A DNA stretch of 32,537 nucleotides from Deltaproteobacteria bacterium GWC2_42_11 (GCA_001797495.1 MGPS01000010.1:1400-33936); one strand, 5' to 3'; positions 1-9,491 are shown, numbered from the stretch's first letter. Notes: generated by a model not told the origin, from the letters alone. Numbers and translations: made by a program.

Positions 1-2
1 CA

Positions 3-719
3 GGCATACCTTTTTCTCTTTCGCTGCTTTCAATTTTATTGACTCATGAGATGGGTCATTTTTTTGCCTCAAGGGCACACGGCATTTCAGTTACTCTCCC
101 ATATTTTATCCCCGGTCCGCCGTTTCCACCGCTGCCCGGAACATTTGGCGCATTTATAAAGATGAAATCGCCTGTCCTCAGCAAAAGGGCGCTTATAGAT
201 ATTGGTGCTGCCGGTCCTGTTGCAGGGTTCATTGTTTCTATAATTGTTACAATAATAGGGTTAAGATTTTCAAAGGTCATGCCTTTAGGGTCAGTCCACG
301 GCGGTGAACTCGGTTCCTCATTGATATTCAATATCCTGACCTATATCACAATAGGAGATACGCCGTCAGGATATGATATTTTTATGAGTCCTATTGCCTA
401 TGCAGGCTGGATAGGTTTCTTTATTACATCCATAAACCTTTTTCCGATAGGTCAACTGGATGGCGGACATATGCTATATGCTGTGGCAGGGAGATGGCAC
501 AGAAGGGTTTCATTTGCATTTGTCATATTTCTCGTTATTATCGGGACATTGTTCTACGAAGGGTGGATTATCTGGGCACTGATAATAACTATAATAGGGA
601 TTTATCATCCGCCTCTGCTGGATGATGATGTGCCGCTGGATTTCAAAGGGGAAATTATAGGCTGGTTTACATTGCTGATATTTATTATAACATTTATACC
701 TGTACCATTTAAAATATAA
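3..719 (+). CDS. Site-2 protease family (M50) intramembrane metalloprotease, 5' end cut off by window
   Basis: Multi-pass membrane zinc protease of the M50 family. The frame is open to the left edge without a stop, so the gene starts outside the window; the TTG at 39 is not a credible start because it falls just before the active site. The HEMGH zinc motif is at residues 15-19 of the visible part. It is followed by a Pro-rich segment and a GTFGAF stretch typical of the EGY1-like M50 subgroup. The second zinc motif, NLFPIGQLDGG, lies near residues 145-155 and supplies the third ligand Asp. Four or more hydrophobic segments are visible. In this family the active site sits within the membrane and cuts transmembrane helices. 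The substrate cannot be told from context. A small cytochrome-b5-like gene follows after 27 bases and may be cotranscribed. Confidence 0.88.
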   Translation, partial: GIPFSLSLLSILLTHEMGHFFASRAHGISVTLPYFIPGPPFPPLPGTFGAFIKMKSPVLSKRALIDIGAAGPVAGFIVSIIVTIIGLRFSKVMPLGSVHGGELGSSLIFNILTYITIGDTPSGYDIFMSPIAYAGWIGFFITSINLFPIGQLDGGHMLYAVAGRWHRRVSFAFVIFLVIIGTLFYEGWIIWALIITIIGIYHPPLLDDDVPLDFKGEIIGWFTLLIFIITFIPVPFKI

Positions 720-746
720 AGATAATATATGATATGGAGGACATGA

Positions 747-977
747 ATGAAGGTATTTACAATTGAAGAACTGAAGCAATATGACGGGAGTCAGAAAGAT
801 AAACCAATATATTTTGCATACAAAGGTAAGGTCTATGATGTTACTGGTCATCCGCTGTTTATTGACGGCATCCATTTTGAACACTATGCAGGAGACGACC
901 TAACCCGTTATCTGGCTGATGCACCGCATGGTGATGATGCGTTGGAAAAATTAAAAGTTGTGGGTGAGTTCAGATAA
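747..977 (+). CDS. Small cytochrome b5-like heme/steroid-binding domain protein
   Basis: A 76-residue soluble protein made of one cytochrome b5-like fold. It has the opening FTIEELKQYDG, the YKGKVYDVTG strand, and the HFEHYAGDDLT and APHGDDAL segments seen in short prokaryotic members. The classical HPGG heme-ligand motif of cytochrome b5 is absent. Histidines in GIHFEHYAG are possible ligands, and the family also includes Tyr-ligated (MAPR) proteins. There is no signal peptide or membrane anchor. A GGAGG at about 736-740 sits well before the ATG. The last 27 bases overlap the 3' end of the convergent transglycosylase gene. The role is unknown; small redox or heme carriage is the family-level guess. 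Confidence 0.8.
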   Translation: MKVFTIEELKQYDGSQKDKPIYFAYKGKVYDVTGHPLFIDGIHFEHYAGDDLTRYLADAPHGDDALEKLKVVGEFR

Positions 978-3014
978 AAACCTGCTGCCGTAAAACTCCT
1001 TATATATTTCGCATATGCTCAATACCTGTTCGACATATCTCCTTGTTTCCTGATAAGGGATATTTTCTACAAATTCGTCTGTATCGGAACCCCCGTTTTT
1101 TTTAAGCCATGATTTTACTGCTGAAGAACCTGCATTATAGGCAGCGAGGGCAATGGCGATATTACCATTAAATTCTTCAATAAGTCCTTTAAGGTGGTTT
1201 GTGCCGAGTTTGATATTTAAATGAGGCACAAAGAGGGCATCCTGTTTAAAGTTGTTTATGTATAATTTCTCCGCTTCTGCCCTTCCTGTTTTAGGCATTA
1301 TCTGCATGAGACCCATTGCACCTGCCCGTGATACAGCTGTTTCATTAAATCCGCTTTCCTGCGATATTACAGCATAAATTAAGTACGGGTCGACCTGTGA
1401 TGCTGTTGCCGCCTCTTTAACTATTTCACTGTATACGATGGGATATGCCAGAGAAACAAGCAATGGCATGTGGTATGGCACTTCATCTGGTATCGTTTCA
1501 GTGTAATTCTGTAAAAGGTTTAGTCCTATATTGTGGGAACGAGGTATGTTTCCGCTTTTTTTATACAGGATTGCCGCATGGATAGTATCGCTGACAGGGA
1601 GGCTATCATCCGTTGATTTAAGTTCAATATCCGCCTCTTCTCTCATGTCCAGCGAAATAAGTTCCGCTGCTCTTCTTATATGGAGATTTTCAGGTGCAGT
1701 CAGGTTTATCGTGATTTCATCTGTGTCTGTGTTTAACCAAATATCTGAAAGGTTGATTGATCTATCGCACCCATTTCCTGCAGTAATCCTGCTGCTGGTA
1801 AGAAGATTTTTTGCAAGGGTTCCATAATATGAGGGGATGTTTGTACAAAGTCCCTTTAATGTATTTATTGCCATATCTTTCTTTCCTTGTTTTAATAATA
1901 ACTTTCCCTGCCAGTATATCACCCTTTTTTTGAATCTCTTTGATTGTCCCTTCTCAAGTTTCTTAAGGTATGTCTCCGTCTTACTGTATTCTCCATTCTC
2001 ATAGTGCAGCCATGCTGTCTGCCAGATGCCCTCGTCTTTGAACCTGCTGGAGGGGTATTCCTTTATCAGTTTTGCCAGCATCTTCATTGCTAACATCGTA
2101 TCACCATGTTCTTTCGCCAGGATTGATGCCCTGTATACTGCCTCATCGGCATAGCGGCCGTCAGGATAGTTATTAAACACCTCCCTGTAACGTGTTAAAG
2201 CACTTTCAGTATCCTTCAGACTGGCATATGCCCTGCCGAGAAAGAGGGTCGCTTCTTCTTTGATAGTGTTGTCATTAGTAACACCTACAAGGGTTGTAAG
2301 TTGCTTTACAGATTCATCAAATTTCTTTATGTAATAAAGTGACTTTGCACGGAGTATCCTGAACCGTTCTTCTTCAGGCAGTGTCTCTTCAAGTATGTTT
2401 TTATATTTACCCGCCTTAAACATATTGTAGATGCGTTTATATTGTTCGTCTGATGTAAACAAAGGTTCGGCAGTCAGTTTTAAATATTCACTGAGCGGAT
2501 ATTCTGTCCAGAGTTGTTTTGATACATGCTGTGCCTCTTCACTTTCACCGCTGTTTTCAAGCGCTGCTGCGAGTTTGTAAAGTGCATAAGGTCTTTTTTC
2601 ATGTTTAGGAAATGATTCGGTAAAGTTACGGAAAGATTCTGCTGCCTTGTGGTAGTTCCCTGTATCCGCAAGGATATCGCCTGTCTTTAGAATTGCAGCG
2701 GAGACCAGCGGACTTCTACCATGCTCTTTTATAATTTTATCAAGCATGATGAGCGCCTCGTAGTGCCTTCCAAGGCTTACAAACGACACTGCACTGTAAT
2801 AAATGGCATAGTCATAGAGTATATAGTCCTCAGGGACATGTTTAAAAAATTCTACTGCTTCTCCCCATTCGTTTGACCCATAGGATTTATAGGCATTGAA
2901 AAAGATTTGTGCAGGGTTTAAAATATCATGACTTTCATTTTCTGCACCTGCATCTGAAGGGATATAGAATATTAAATGGACGGCAATAATAAAGTAGAGT
3001 ATTTTATATTTCAT
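951..3014 (-). CDS. Soluble lytic murein transglycosylase with N-terminal TPR-like repeats
   Basis: A 687-residue Slt70-type enzyme that cleaves the MurNAc-GlcNAc bond of peptidoglycan to leave 1,6-anhydroMurNAc. An N-terminal signal peptide (residues 1 to about 24, ending DAGA) sends it to the periplasm. Residues about 30-400 are helical TPR-like repeats (for example GNYHKAAESFRNF and GEYSKTETYLKKL). The SLT domain covers about 528-645. The catalytic Glu is E553 in SQESGF, and the conserved GLMQIMP (568-574) and AAYNAG (624-629) motifs are intact. A good promoter lies directly upstream on the minus strand. No Shine-Dalgarno sequence is visible, and the leader would be only about 6 nt. The gene is divergent from tilS and converges on the b5-like gene. 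Confidence 0.93.
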   Translation of the reverse strand: MKYKILYFIIAVHLIFYIPSDAGAENESHDILNPAQIFFNAYKSYGSNEWGEAVEFFKHVPEDYILYDYAIYYSAVSFVSLGRHYEALIMLDKIIKEHGRSPLVSAAILKTGDILADTGNYHKAAESFRNFTESFPKHEKRPYALYKLAAALENSGESEEAQHVSKQLWTEYPLSEYLKLTAEPLFTSDEQYKRIYNMFKAGKYKNILEETLPEEERFRILRAKSLYYIKKFDESVKQLTTLVGVTNDNTIKEEATLFLGRAYASLKDTESALTRYREVFNNYPDGRYADEAVYRASILAKEHGDTMLAMKMLAKLIKEYPSSRFKDEGIWQTAWLHYENGEYSKTETYLKKLEKGQSKRFKKRVIYWQGKLLLKQGKKDMAINTLKGLCTNIPSYYGTLAKNLLTSSRITAGNGCDRSINLSDIWLNTDTDEITINLTAPENLHIRRAAELISLDMREEADIELKSTDDSLPVSDTIHAAILYKKSGNIPRSHNIGLNLLQNYTETIPDEVPYHMPLLVSLAYPIVYSEIVKEAATASQVDPYLIYAVISQESGFNETAVSRAGAMGLMQIMPKTGRAEAEKLYINNFKQDALFVPHLNIKLGTNHLKGLIEEFNGNIAIALAAYNAGSSAVKSWLKKNGGSDTDEFVENIPYQETRRYVEQVLSICEIYKEFYGSRFLSELTHNF

Positions 3015-3026
3015 GTATTTGAGAAG

Positions 3027-3056
3027 ATTTTAAGGCAACAGGTTGATGTGTGTCAA
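3027..3056 (-). promoter_or_regulatory. Sigma-70-type promoter of the lytic transglycosylase gene
   Basis: Read on the minus strand, a perfect TTGACA -35 box (plus-strand 3051-3056) is followed after 18 nt by TAAAAT (plus-strand 3027-3032), a 5/6 match to the -10 consensus. Initiation would fall near 3020, about 6 nt before the ATG, so the mRNA would be nearly leaderless. The -35 box lies on the earliest possible tilS start codon (GTG at 3050), which favours a later tilS start. Confidence 0.6.
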
Positions 3057-3097
3057 GCATTCAAATGCATATTTTGGATATGCAGTGGGATAAAACC

Positions 3098-4498
3098 ATG
3101 CTGAACCAGGTTAAAAAAACAATTGAAAGATTCAACATGCTGAAAAATGGGGATAGGGTATTAGTGGCTGTTTCAGGGGGTGCAGACTCTGTTGTGCTGC
3201 TTCATGTCTTAATGGAAATCAAAGACAAATACAGTCTTGACATTGCCGTTGTCCATCTGAACCATTCCATGCGCGGTGAAGAATCTGACAGGGATTTTGT
3301 TTTTGTAAAAAATCTTGCCGAGAGAATTGGTGTCAGGTTTATAGGCAAAAAGATTAATGTTCCTGAAATAAAAAGTGAGCATGGGGGGTCGCCTCAGGAG
3401 GTTGCAAGGAGAGTGCGCTACAGATTTTTTGAAGATGTTGCAAGGGAATACAATGCAGATAAGATTGCAACAGGGCATACACTTGATGACCAGGCAGAGA
3501 CGGTTATTATGAGGTTCATAAAAGGGACATCATTAAGGGGGATGAGCGGGATTCCTTTTGTGAGGGGCAAGTTTATAAGGCCGCTCCTTAATATAAAAAG
3601 AGAAGATATTGAAAGTTATGCAAAGGCGAACAATATTAAATTTGTAGAAGATAGTTCTAATATATCAACTAAATATTTCAGGAATAAAGTGAGGCTGGAA
3701 CTGCTGCCGCTCCTTAAGAAGTATAACCCGAAGATTAAGGAAGAGATTGCAAGACTTGCGGAATCCGCTTCACGAGATGAGTATTATCTTGAGAAAGAGG
3801 CTGAAAAGGAATACAAAACAGCGATTGCAGGCTCGACTATTCCATTGTCTGATATAAAGGTTGTCTTTAATCTGGAAAAGGTGAAAAGCCTGCATACCGC
3901 ATTAACTACGAGGATATTCTTGAAGGCGATAGAACACCTTAAGCAAGACCTGTCGGGTATCTACAGTTATCATGTCGAAGATATTATTGATTTGATTGAG
4001 GGCAGTGCACCGCAAGGAGAGATAAACCTACCCATGGGGATTACTGTATATAAGGAATACGAAAAACTTGTATTTGCCAGGGAGAGGATACCAGTGCCCA
4101 AATCGTTTGAAACAGTGCTGAATATACCCGGTGTTACGAGTATAGATAAACTTAAGGTGCAAATTAAAACATCCATATTAACTGTAAGTAAGTCAGGAGA
4201 ATTTCTGTATGACGATAATAATATTGCCTATTTTGATTATGACAAACTGGTTTTCCCTGTTATGGCAAGGAGTTTCAGGGCAGGGGACAGATTTACGCCA
4301 TTTGGTATGAAAGGGAGCAAAAAGGTTAAGGACCTGTTTATAGAAAAAAAGGTGCCGTTTTATTTAAGGAGAAGTACCCCAATCATTGCATCAGGGGATG
4401 ATCTTATATGGGTTGCAGGTATTAGAAGAGGGGATAAGGCAAGGGTTGAAGAAGGTACGAAAAAAGTTTTGAAGATAGAAATAATACGGACTTCATGA
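3098..4498 (+). CDS. tilS: tRNA(Ile)-lysidine synthase TilS
   Basis: Cytoplasmic ATP-dependent enzyme that attaches lysine to C34 of the CAU-anticodon tRNA-Ile, so that it reads AUA and accepts isoleucine. The PP-loop signature SGGADS is at residues 26-31 of the 466-residue product, in the usual place near the N terminus. The HLNHSMRGEESDRD and ATGHTLDDQAET segments match the N-type ATP pyrophosphatase core. The last part, with SKKVKDLFIEKKVP and VAGIRRGDKARV, matches the TilS C-terminal domain. The frame is open from a GTG at 3050, with ATGs at 3065, 3080 and 3098. I chose 3098 because it gives a family-typical N terminus and avoids the -35 box of the divergent gene. The 94-base gap before ftsH holds only weak promoter-like sequence. 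Confidence 0.94.
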   Translation: MLNQVKKTIERFNMLKNGDRVLVAVSGGADSVVLLHVLMEIKDKYSLDIAVVHLNHSMRGEESDRDFVFVKNLAERIGVRFIGKKINVPEIKSEHGGSPQEVARRVRYRFFEDVAREYNADKIATGHTLDDQAETVIMRFIKGTSLRGMSGIPFVRGKFIRPLLNIKREDIESYAKANNIKFVEDSSNISTKYFRNKVRLELLPLLKKYNPKIKEEIARLAESASRDEYYLEKEAEKEYKTAIAGSTIPLSDIKVVFNLEKVKSLHTALTTRIFLKAIEHLKQDLSGIYSYHVEDIIDLIEGSAPQGEINLPMGITVYKEYEKLVFARERIPVPKSFETVLNIPGVTSIDKLKVQIKTSILTVSKSGEFLYDDNNIAYFDYDKLVFPVMARSFRAGDRFTPFGMKGSKKVKDLFIEKKVPFYLRRSTPIIASGDDLIWVAGIRRGDKARVEEGTKKVLKIEIIRTS

Positions 4499-4585
4499 AC
4501 TTTATAGACACTCAAAAATTCTGTTGTAAACGGGTATAAATTATGACAATATAAAGAATAAATCAGGACGGTTTCTTAATAATTC

Positions 4586-4598
4586 AGGAGGTATGATG
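4586..4598 (+). promoter_or_regulatory. Ribosome binding site deciding the ftsH start
   Basis: AGGAGG at 4586-4591 lies one nucleotide before the ATG at 4593 and four before a second ATG at 4596. The spacing makes the second ATG the more likely start codon. Confidence 0.6.
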
Positions 4599-6425
4599 AA
4601 TCAGTTTTATAAAAATTTGGCAATGTGGCTGATAATAATAGCGACAATGGTAATGCTTTTTAACCTGTTCAGTCATCCGCAGATGCCGCAGGAAAAGATG
4701 GCATACAGCGATTTCATACAGGCTGTTGAAAATGGCGAGGTTGCAGAGGTTACTATACAGGGGAACACTGTATACGGAAAACTTAAAGATAATAAAGAAT
4801 TCATCGCGCTTGCACCTCAGGACCCAGACCTTATCAAAACACTTAGGGCAAAAGGGATAAAGATTACTGCAAAATCAGAGGAACAGGGTGTGTCGTGGAG
4901 CGCGATACTGATATCGTGGTTTCCGTTGATTCTTCTAATCGGTGTATGGATATTTTTTATGAGGCAGATGCAGGCAGGCGGCGGAAAGGCAATGGCATTC
5001 GGCAAGAGCCGTGCAAAACTCCTGACAGAGGAACAGCAGAAGATTACATTTAAGGATGTTGCAGGTATTGATGAGGCAAAGGAAGAGGTCGCAGAGATTA
5101 TAGAGTTTCTGAAGGACCCTAAAAAGTTCACAAAACTTGGCGGCAGAATACCAAAAGGTGTTCTTCTGATCGGTTCGCCTGGCACAGGCAAAACCCTTCT
5201 TGCAAAGGCTATTGCCGGTGAGGCAGGTGTTCCATTTTTCAGCATATCAGGTTCTGATTTTGTTGAGATGTTCGTTGGTGTGGGAGCATCAAGGGTGAGA
5301 GATTTATTTACACAGGGTAAGAAGAATGCCCCCTGCATAATATTTATAGATGAGATAGATGCTGTAGGGAGACACAGGGGTGCAGGGCTTGGCGGTGGTC
5401 ATGATGAGAGAGAGCAGACCTTAAATCAACTCCTTGTAGAGATGGACGGCTTTGAATCAAATGAAGGTGTAATACTTATTGCTGCAACGAACCGTCCTGA
5501 TGTTTTAGACCCAGCGTTACTAAGACCGGGGCGGTTTGACAGGACAGTTGTTGTACCGAAACCTGATGTCAGGGGGAGGTCAGAGATACTTAAGGTACAT
5601 ACAGCAAAGACACCTATTGCAGAAGGTGTTGATGTAGAGATACTTGCAAGAGGCACACCGGGGTTTTCAGGCGCTGACCTTGCAAATCTTGTCAATGAGG
5701 CAGCGCTCCTTGCAGCAAGGCGGGGCAAGGAAAAGGTAGAAATGACTGACTTTGATGAGGCAAAGGATAAGGTTATGATGGGAAGAGAACGGAAGAGTAT
5801 GATTATAAGCGAAGAGGAGAAGAAGAATACAGCATATCATGAGGCAGGGCATACACTTGTTGCAAGGCTGATTCCGGGTACTGACCCGATTCACAAGGTA
5901 TCTATAATACCCAGAGGCATGGCGCTCGGTTTAACCCAGCAATTGCCTATAGACGAAAGACACAACTATCCAAGGACATACCTGATTAACAATATTTCAG
6001 TCCTGATGGGCGGGAGGGCAGCAGAGGAACTTGTACTGAACCATACGACCACTGGTGCGGGTAATGATATAGAGAGGGCGACTGAACTGGCAAGAAAGAT
6101 GGTGTGCGAATGGGGTATGAGTGATAAACTCGGTCCACTTTCATTCGGCAAGAAAGAGGAGCAGATATTTCTTGGCAGGGAGATAGCACAGCACAGGGAT
6201 TACAGCGAACATACTGCAGTTGAGATAGATGCAGAGGTTAAAAAGATTGTAATGGATAATTATATCAGGGCAAAGACCCTTCTTGCAGATAAAATAGAAA
6301 CACTTCACAGGCTTGCCAAGGCTTTACTTGAAAAAGAAGTCCTTGACAGTGCGGAGATAGACAGGATAATACGGGGTGAAACCAGTCCATTGGAGCCTCA
6401 AAAAGAGGCTGCTGCAGGGGCTTGA
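4596..6425 (+). CDS. ftsH: ATP-dependent zinc metalloprotease FtsH
   Basis: Hexameric, inner-membrane AAA+ protease that extracts and degrades membrane proteins and some soluble regulators. In many Gram-negatives it controls LpxC levels, which is relevant beside so many lipid A genes. There are two membrane segments (about 9-26 and 101-121) around a periplasmic loop. Walker A GSPGTGKT is at 193-200, Walker [10 protein letters not shown] at 248-256, and the second region of homology with RPGRFDR at about 310-316. The zinc motif HEAGH is at 415-419, with the third ligand Asp at 491. The length of 609 aa is normal for the family. The next gene, folP, starts just after or slightly inside its 3' end, so the two are probably cotranscribed. 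Upstream TATAAA-like sequence (4550-4555) is only a weak promoter candidate. Confidence 0.97.
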   Translation: MNQFYKNLAMWLIIIATMVMLFNLFSHPQMPQEKMAYSDFIQAVENGEVAEVTIQGNTVYGKLKDNKEFIALAPQDPDLIKTLRAKGIKITAKSEEQGVSWSAILISWFPLILLIGVWIFFMRQMQAGGGKAMAFGKSRAKLLTEEQQKITFKDVAGIDEAKEEVAEIIEFLKDPKKFTKLGGRIPKGVLLIGSPGTGKTLLAKAIAGEAGVPFFSISGSDFVEMFVGVGASRVRDLFTQGKKNAPCIIFIDEIDAVGRHRGAGLGGGHDEREQTLNQLLVEMDGFESNEGVILIAATNRPDVLDPALLRPGRFDRTVVVPKPDVRGRSEILKVHTAKTPIAEGVDVEILARGTPGFSGADLANLVNEAALLAARRGKEKVEMTDFDEAKDKVMMGRERKSMIISEEEKKNTAYHEAGHTLVARLIPGTDPIHKVSIIPRGMALGLTQQLPIDERHNYPRTYLINNISVLMGGRAAEELVLNHTTTGAGNDIERATELARKMVCEWGMSDKLGPLSFGKKEEQIFLGREIAQHRDYSEHTAVEIDAEVKKIVMDNYIRAKTLLADKIETLHRLAKALLEKEVLDSAEIDRIIRGETSPLEPQKEAAAGA

Positions 6426-6501
6426 CAATATCTGGTCTATGCCTTCAATAAAGTGCCTTCCGATGATTACCCTGGAAAATGAATTCCGCATAGAGAATGT
6501 A

Positions 6502-7359
6502 ATGGACAATATCCTTAAAAAGGAATTTGTGCTTGAGTGCAAAAAGGGAAAGGTTATAATTGGTAAAAGGACGCTGGTAATGGGTGTTTTGAATGTAACG
6601 TCTGACTCATTTTCTGACGGCGGATTGTATTTGAAAAAAGAAGATGCAGTTAAAAGGGCGGTTGAGATGGCAGAGGAGGGGGCTGATATAATTGATGTAG
6701 GAGGTGAATCTTCGAGACCAGGTTCGTTATCAGTCAGCCTTAAAGATGAGTTGGAAAGGGTTGTGCCTGTTGTGAAGGAATTAGCCGGGAAAATAAGCAT
6801 ACCTGTATCTGTTGACACAACAAAGTCAGAGGTTGCAAGACAGGCAGTAGAAGAAGGCGCAGATATAGTGAATGATATAAGTGCAATGCGGTTTGACAGC
6901 AAAATGGCAGAAATCTGTGCAAGATATAATGTGCCTGTAATCCTGATGCATATGAGAGGCACACCCCGAGATATGCAGAAGGATTTAAGATATAATGACC
7001 TGATGTCAGAGATATTCGGTTATCTTTCCGAAAGGATTGGTTTTGCCGAAGATGCAGGTATAAGCCCCGAAAAGATAATAATTGACCCTGGTATTGGTTT
7101 TGGCAAATCAGTTGAAGATAATTTAAAAATCATAAACAGACTTGCTGAATTTAAAACACTTGGGAAGCCTATTGTGATTGGGGTTTCAAGAAAATCGTTT
7201 ATTGGAAAAACTCTAAATCTTAATATTGATGAGAGGCTTGAAGGAAGCCTTGCAGCAGTTGCTGTAAGCATTTTACAAGGTGCAGATATTGTCCGCGTCC
7301 ATGATGTGAAGGAGATGAAAAGGGTTGCTGTGATGACGGATGCAGTTAGAAATAGTTAG
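6502..7359 (+). CDS. folP: Dihydropteroate synthase FolP
   Basis: Cytoplasmic folate enzyme that condenses 6-hydroxymethyl-dihydropterin pyrophosphate with p-aminobenzoate. The TIM-barrel signature is clear: GVLNVTSDSFSDGG at about 28-41, then VGGESSRPG, NDISAMRFD, DPGIGFGK and GVSRKSFIG. The first motif has Ser where NVTPDSFSDGG is usual. The frame is open from a GTG at 6376 inside ftsH, with further ATGs at 6439 and 6463. I chose the ATG at 6502 because it gives the family-typical short N terminus of 285 aa. None of the candidate starts has a strong Shine-Dalgarno, so this start is uncertain. It follows ftsH, as in many bacteria, and precedes glmM after a 61-base gap holding a heptamer repeat. 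Confidence 0.95.
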   Translation: MDNILKKEFVLECKKGKVIIGKRTLVMGVLNVTSDSFSDGGLYLKKEDAVKRAVEMAEEGADIIDVGGESSRPGSLSVSLKDELERVVPVVKELAGKISIPVSVDTTKSEVARQAVEEGADIVNDISAMRFDSKMAEICARYNVPVILMHMRGTPRDMQKDLRYNDLMSEIFGYLSERIGFAEDAGISPEKIIIDPGIGFGKSVEDNLKIINRLAEFKTLGKPIVIGVSRKSFIGKTLNLNIDERLEGSLAAVAVSILQGADIVRVHDVKEMKRVAVMTDAVRNS

Positions 7360-7363
7360 CGGT

Positions 7364-7384
7364 TATCAGTCATCAGTTGTCAGT
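7364..7384 (+). repeat. Tandem heptamer repeat, 3 degenerate units
   Basis: Three back-to-back heptamers of the form NRTCAGT (TATCAGT, CATCAGT, TGTCAGT) fill part of the short folP-glmM gap. Unrelated heptamer tandems occur at three other places in the window. Confidence 0.65.
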
Positions 7385-7420
7385 AGAAGTAAATAGACAT
7401 ATAGTGGGGGAAGATTTAGA

Positions 7421-8785
7421 ATGGCTTCAAAAAGGTTATTCGGCACAGATGGTGTTCGGGGTGTTGCGAATGTCTATCCAATGACTGTGGAGATTGCAAC
7501 ACAACTTGGAAGGGCAATTGCCTATGTGTTTAAAAAAGAGCCGAGGCGGCATAAGATTGTCATAGGCAAGGACACAAGGCTTTCAGGCTATATGCTTGAA
7601 AATGCAATGGTTGCAGGTATATGCTCAATGGGTGTGGATGTAATGCTTGTTGGTCCGCTCCCCACACCGGGCATAGCATTCATCACATCGAGCATGAGGG
7701 CGGATGCAGGTGTTGTTATATCTGCATCGCATAATCTGTATCAGGATAATGGTATAAAGTTTTTTTCAAGGGACGGGTTTAAACTGCCGGATAAACTGGA
7801 GAAGGAGATAGAGGATTTTATATTTAATAATAATGAACCGTCCCACAGACCTACAGCCAGCGATATTGGCAAGGCATACAGGATAGATGATGCAATAGGG
7901 CGATATGTGGTATTTGCAAAGAATTCTTTTCCAAAGGAATTGACACTCAATGGTTTAAAGATTGTTGTTGATTGTGCAAACGGTGCCTGTTATAAAGTTG
8001 CACCTGAGGTGTTTTACGAACTCGGTGCAGAGGTGATTTCAATCGGTGTTGGCCCGAATGGGGAGAATATAAATCAGGAATGCGGCTCGCTTTATCCAGA
8101 AGTCCTTGCAAAGATTGTAAAAGAGAAAAAGGCTGACATCGGAATTGCATTTGACGGAGACGGCGACAGGGTAGTACTTATTGACGAGAAAGGAAATATC
8201 CTGGACGGCGACCATATTATGGCGATATGTGCAATAAGGATGATAAGGGAGAAAAGATTAAATAAAAATACTCTCGTAACAACAGTTATGAGTAATATTG
8301 GGCTTGATGATGCCATAAAGACTGCCGGAGGGAGAACAGTTAAAGTGGCAGTAGGAGACAGGTGTGTGGTAGAAGAGATGGTGAGGGGCAGGTATAATCT
8401 TGGAGGAGAGCAGTCAGGGCATATATTATTCCTGGACCACACTACTACAGGTGACGGCATCATATCTGCCTTGCAGGTGCTTTCTATAATGGTGAAGGAA
8501 CAAAAGAAACTTTCTGCATTATCTGAAGTGATGCAGAAATTCCCGCAGGTTCTTGTAAATGTAAAGGTGAGAGAGAAAAGGGATTTTAATAAAATATCTC
8601 CTGTTGCAGAGAGAATTAAGGATGTTGAAAATAAACTTGAAAGCAGCGGCAGGGTATTTGTGAGGTATTCAGGGACAGAGCCTCTTGCAAGGGTGATGGT
8701 AGAGGGCAAAGATGAAAGAGAGATAAAAGAGATGGCTGATTATATTGCAGAGGCAATAGAAAAGGAGATTGGAGTAGATGGCTAG
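7421..8785 (+). CDS. glmM: Phosphoglucosamine mutase GlmM
   Basis: Converts glucosamine-6-phosphate to glucosamine-1-phosphate, feeding UDP-GlcNAc for both peptidoglycan and the lipid A genes downstream. The 454-residue product starts with FGTDGVRG. It carries the active-site phosphoserine in SASHN (S103), the metal loop DGDGDR (245-250) and the C-terminal phosphate-binding RYSGTEPL segment. The residue after SASHN is Leu, where Pro is usual. A G-rich Shine-Dalgarno (about 7404-7410) precedes the ATG by about 10 nt. The stop codon overlaps the start of pdxJ by 8 bases, so translation is probably coupled. Confidence 0.96.
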   Translation: MASKRLFGTDGVRGVANVYPMTVEIATQLGRAIAYVFKKEPRRHKIVIGKDTRLSGYMLENAMVAGICSMGVDVMLVGPLPTPGIAFITSSMRADAGVVISASHNLYQDNGIKFFSRDGFKLPDKLEKEIEDFIFNNNEPSHRPTASDIGKAYRIDDAIGRYVVFAKNSFPKELTLNGLKIVVDCANGACYKVAPEVFYELGAEVISIGVGPNGENINQECGSLYPEVLAKIVKEKKADIGIAFDGDGDRVVLIDEKGNILDGDHIMAICAIRMIREKRLNKNTLVTTVMSNIGLDDAIKTAGGRTVKVAVGDRCVVEEMVRGRYNLGGEQSGHILFLDHTTTGDGIISALQVLSIMVKEQKKLSALSEVMQKFPQVLVNVKVREKRDFNKISPVAERIKDVENKLESSGRVFVRYSGTEPLARVMVEGKDEREIKEMADYIAEAIEKEIGVDG

Positions 8786-9491
8786 ATTGTCAGTAAATAT
8801 TGACCATATTGCAACTGTAAGGCAGGCAAGAAGAGGAATAGAGCCAGACCCTGTTACAGGTGCAATGATAGCGGAGATTTCAGGTGCGGATGGGATAACA
8901 GTTCATCTACGCGAGGACAGGAGGCACATACAGGACAGGGACATGTTCTTATTAAAAAAGATGGTGAAGACCAAATTAAACCTCGAGATGGCTGCAACAC
9001 AGGAGATGCTAAAGATTGCGCTTGAGGTGAAACCATATATGGTAACAATTGTCCCTGAAAAGAGAGAGGAACTTACAACCGAAGGGGGTCTTGATGTAAG
9101 GACACACAGGGACTATCTTAAGAAATATACAGAGGCTATAAGGGACAGCGGAATAAATGTAAACCTGTTTATAAATCCTGAACCAGAACAGGTAAAGGCA
9201 GCACACATGGTAAATGCAAGTGGTATTGAGATACATACAGGCAGATATGCGGAACTTACTAATGAAAAAGATATAGAGGCAGAACTTATCCGGATAAATA
9301 ATGCTGTCCTGCTTGCATCTAAATTGAAACTATCTGTCCATGCAGGGCATGGGCTTGATTACAGCAATATAAAAAGGCTTACAGAGGTAAATGGGATTGA
9401 AGAATTTGCAATAGGGTTTTCCATAATTGCAAGGAGCATATTTGTCGGTATTGAAAGATCTGTAAAGGAGATGAAGGAGTTGATAGCATGA
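8778..9491 (+). CDS. pdxJ: Pyridoxine 5'-phosphate synthase PdxJ
   Basis: Closes the ring of vitamin B6 from 1-deoxyxylulose-5-phosphate and 3-amino-2-oxopropyl phosphate in the DXP-dependent pathway. The 237-residue protein opens with the family signature [12 protein letters not shown] (about 7-18). It continues with [14 protein letters not shown], the [16 protein letters not shown] loop and HAGHGLDY near the C terminus, all intact. The start overlaps glmM by 8 bases and the stop overlaps acpS in an ATGA arrangement. The glmM-pdxJ-acpS order is common in related Gram-negatives. Confidence 0.97.
   Translation: MARLSVNIDHIATVRQARRGIEPDPVTGAMIAEISGADGITVHLREDRRHIQDRDMFLLKKMVKTKLNLEMAATQEMLKIALEVKPYMVTIVPEKREELTTEGGLDVRTHRDYLKKYTEAIRDSGINVNLFINPEPEQVKAAHMVNASGIEIHTGRYAELTNEKDIEAELIRINNAVLLASKLKLSVHAGHGLDYSNIKRLTEVNGIEEFAIGFSIIARSIFVGIERSVKEMKELIA

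Noticed and set aside
8092-8709. 205-codon minus-strand open frame opposite glmM
   Set aside because: It is fully antisense to a well-conserved gene and reads as low-complexity Ser/Leu/Thr sequence; the same holds for the other long antisense frames opposite ftsH, folP and the Lol permease.
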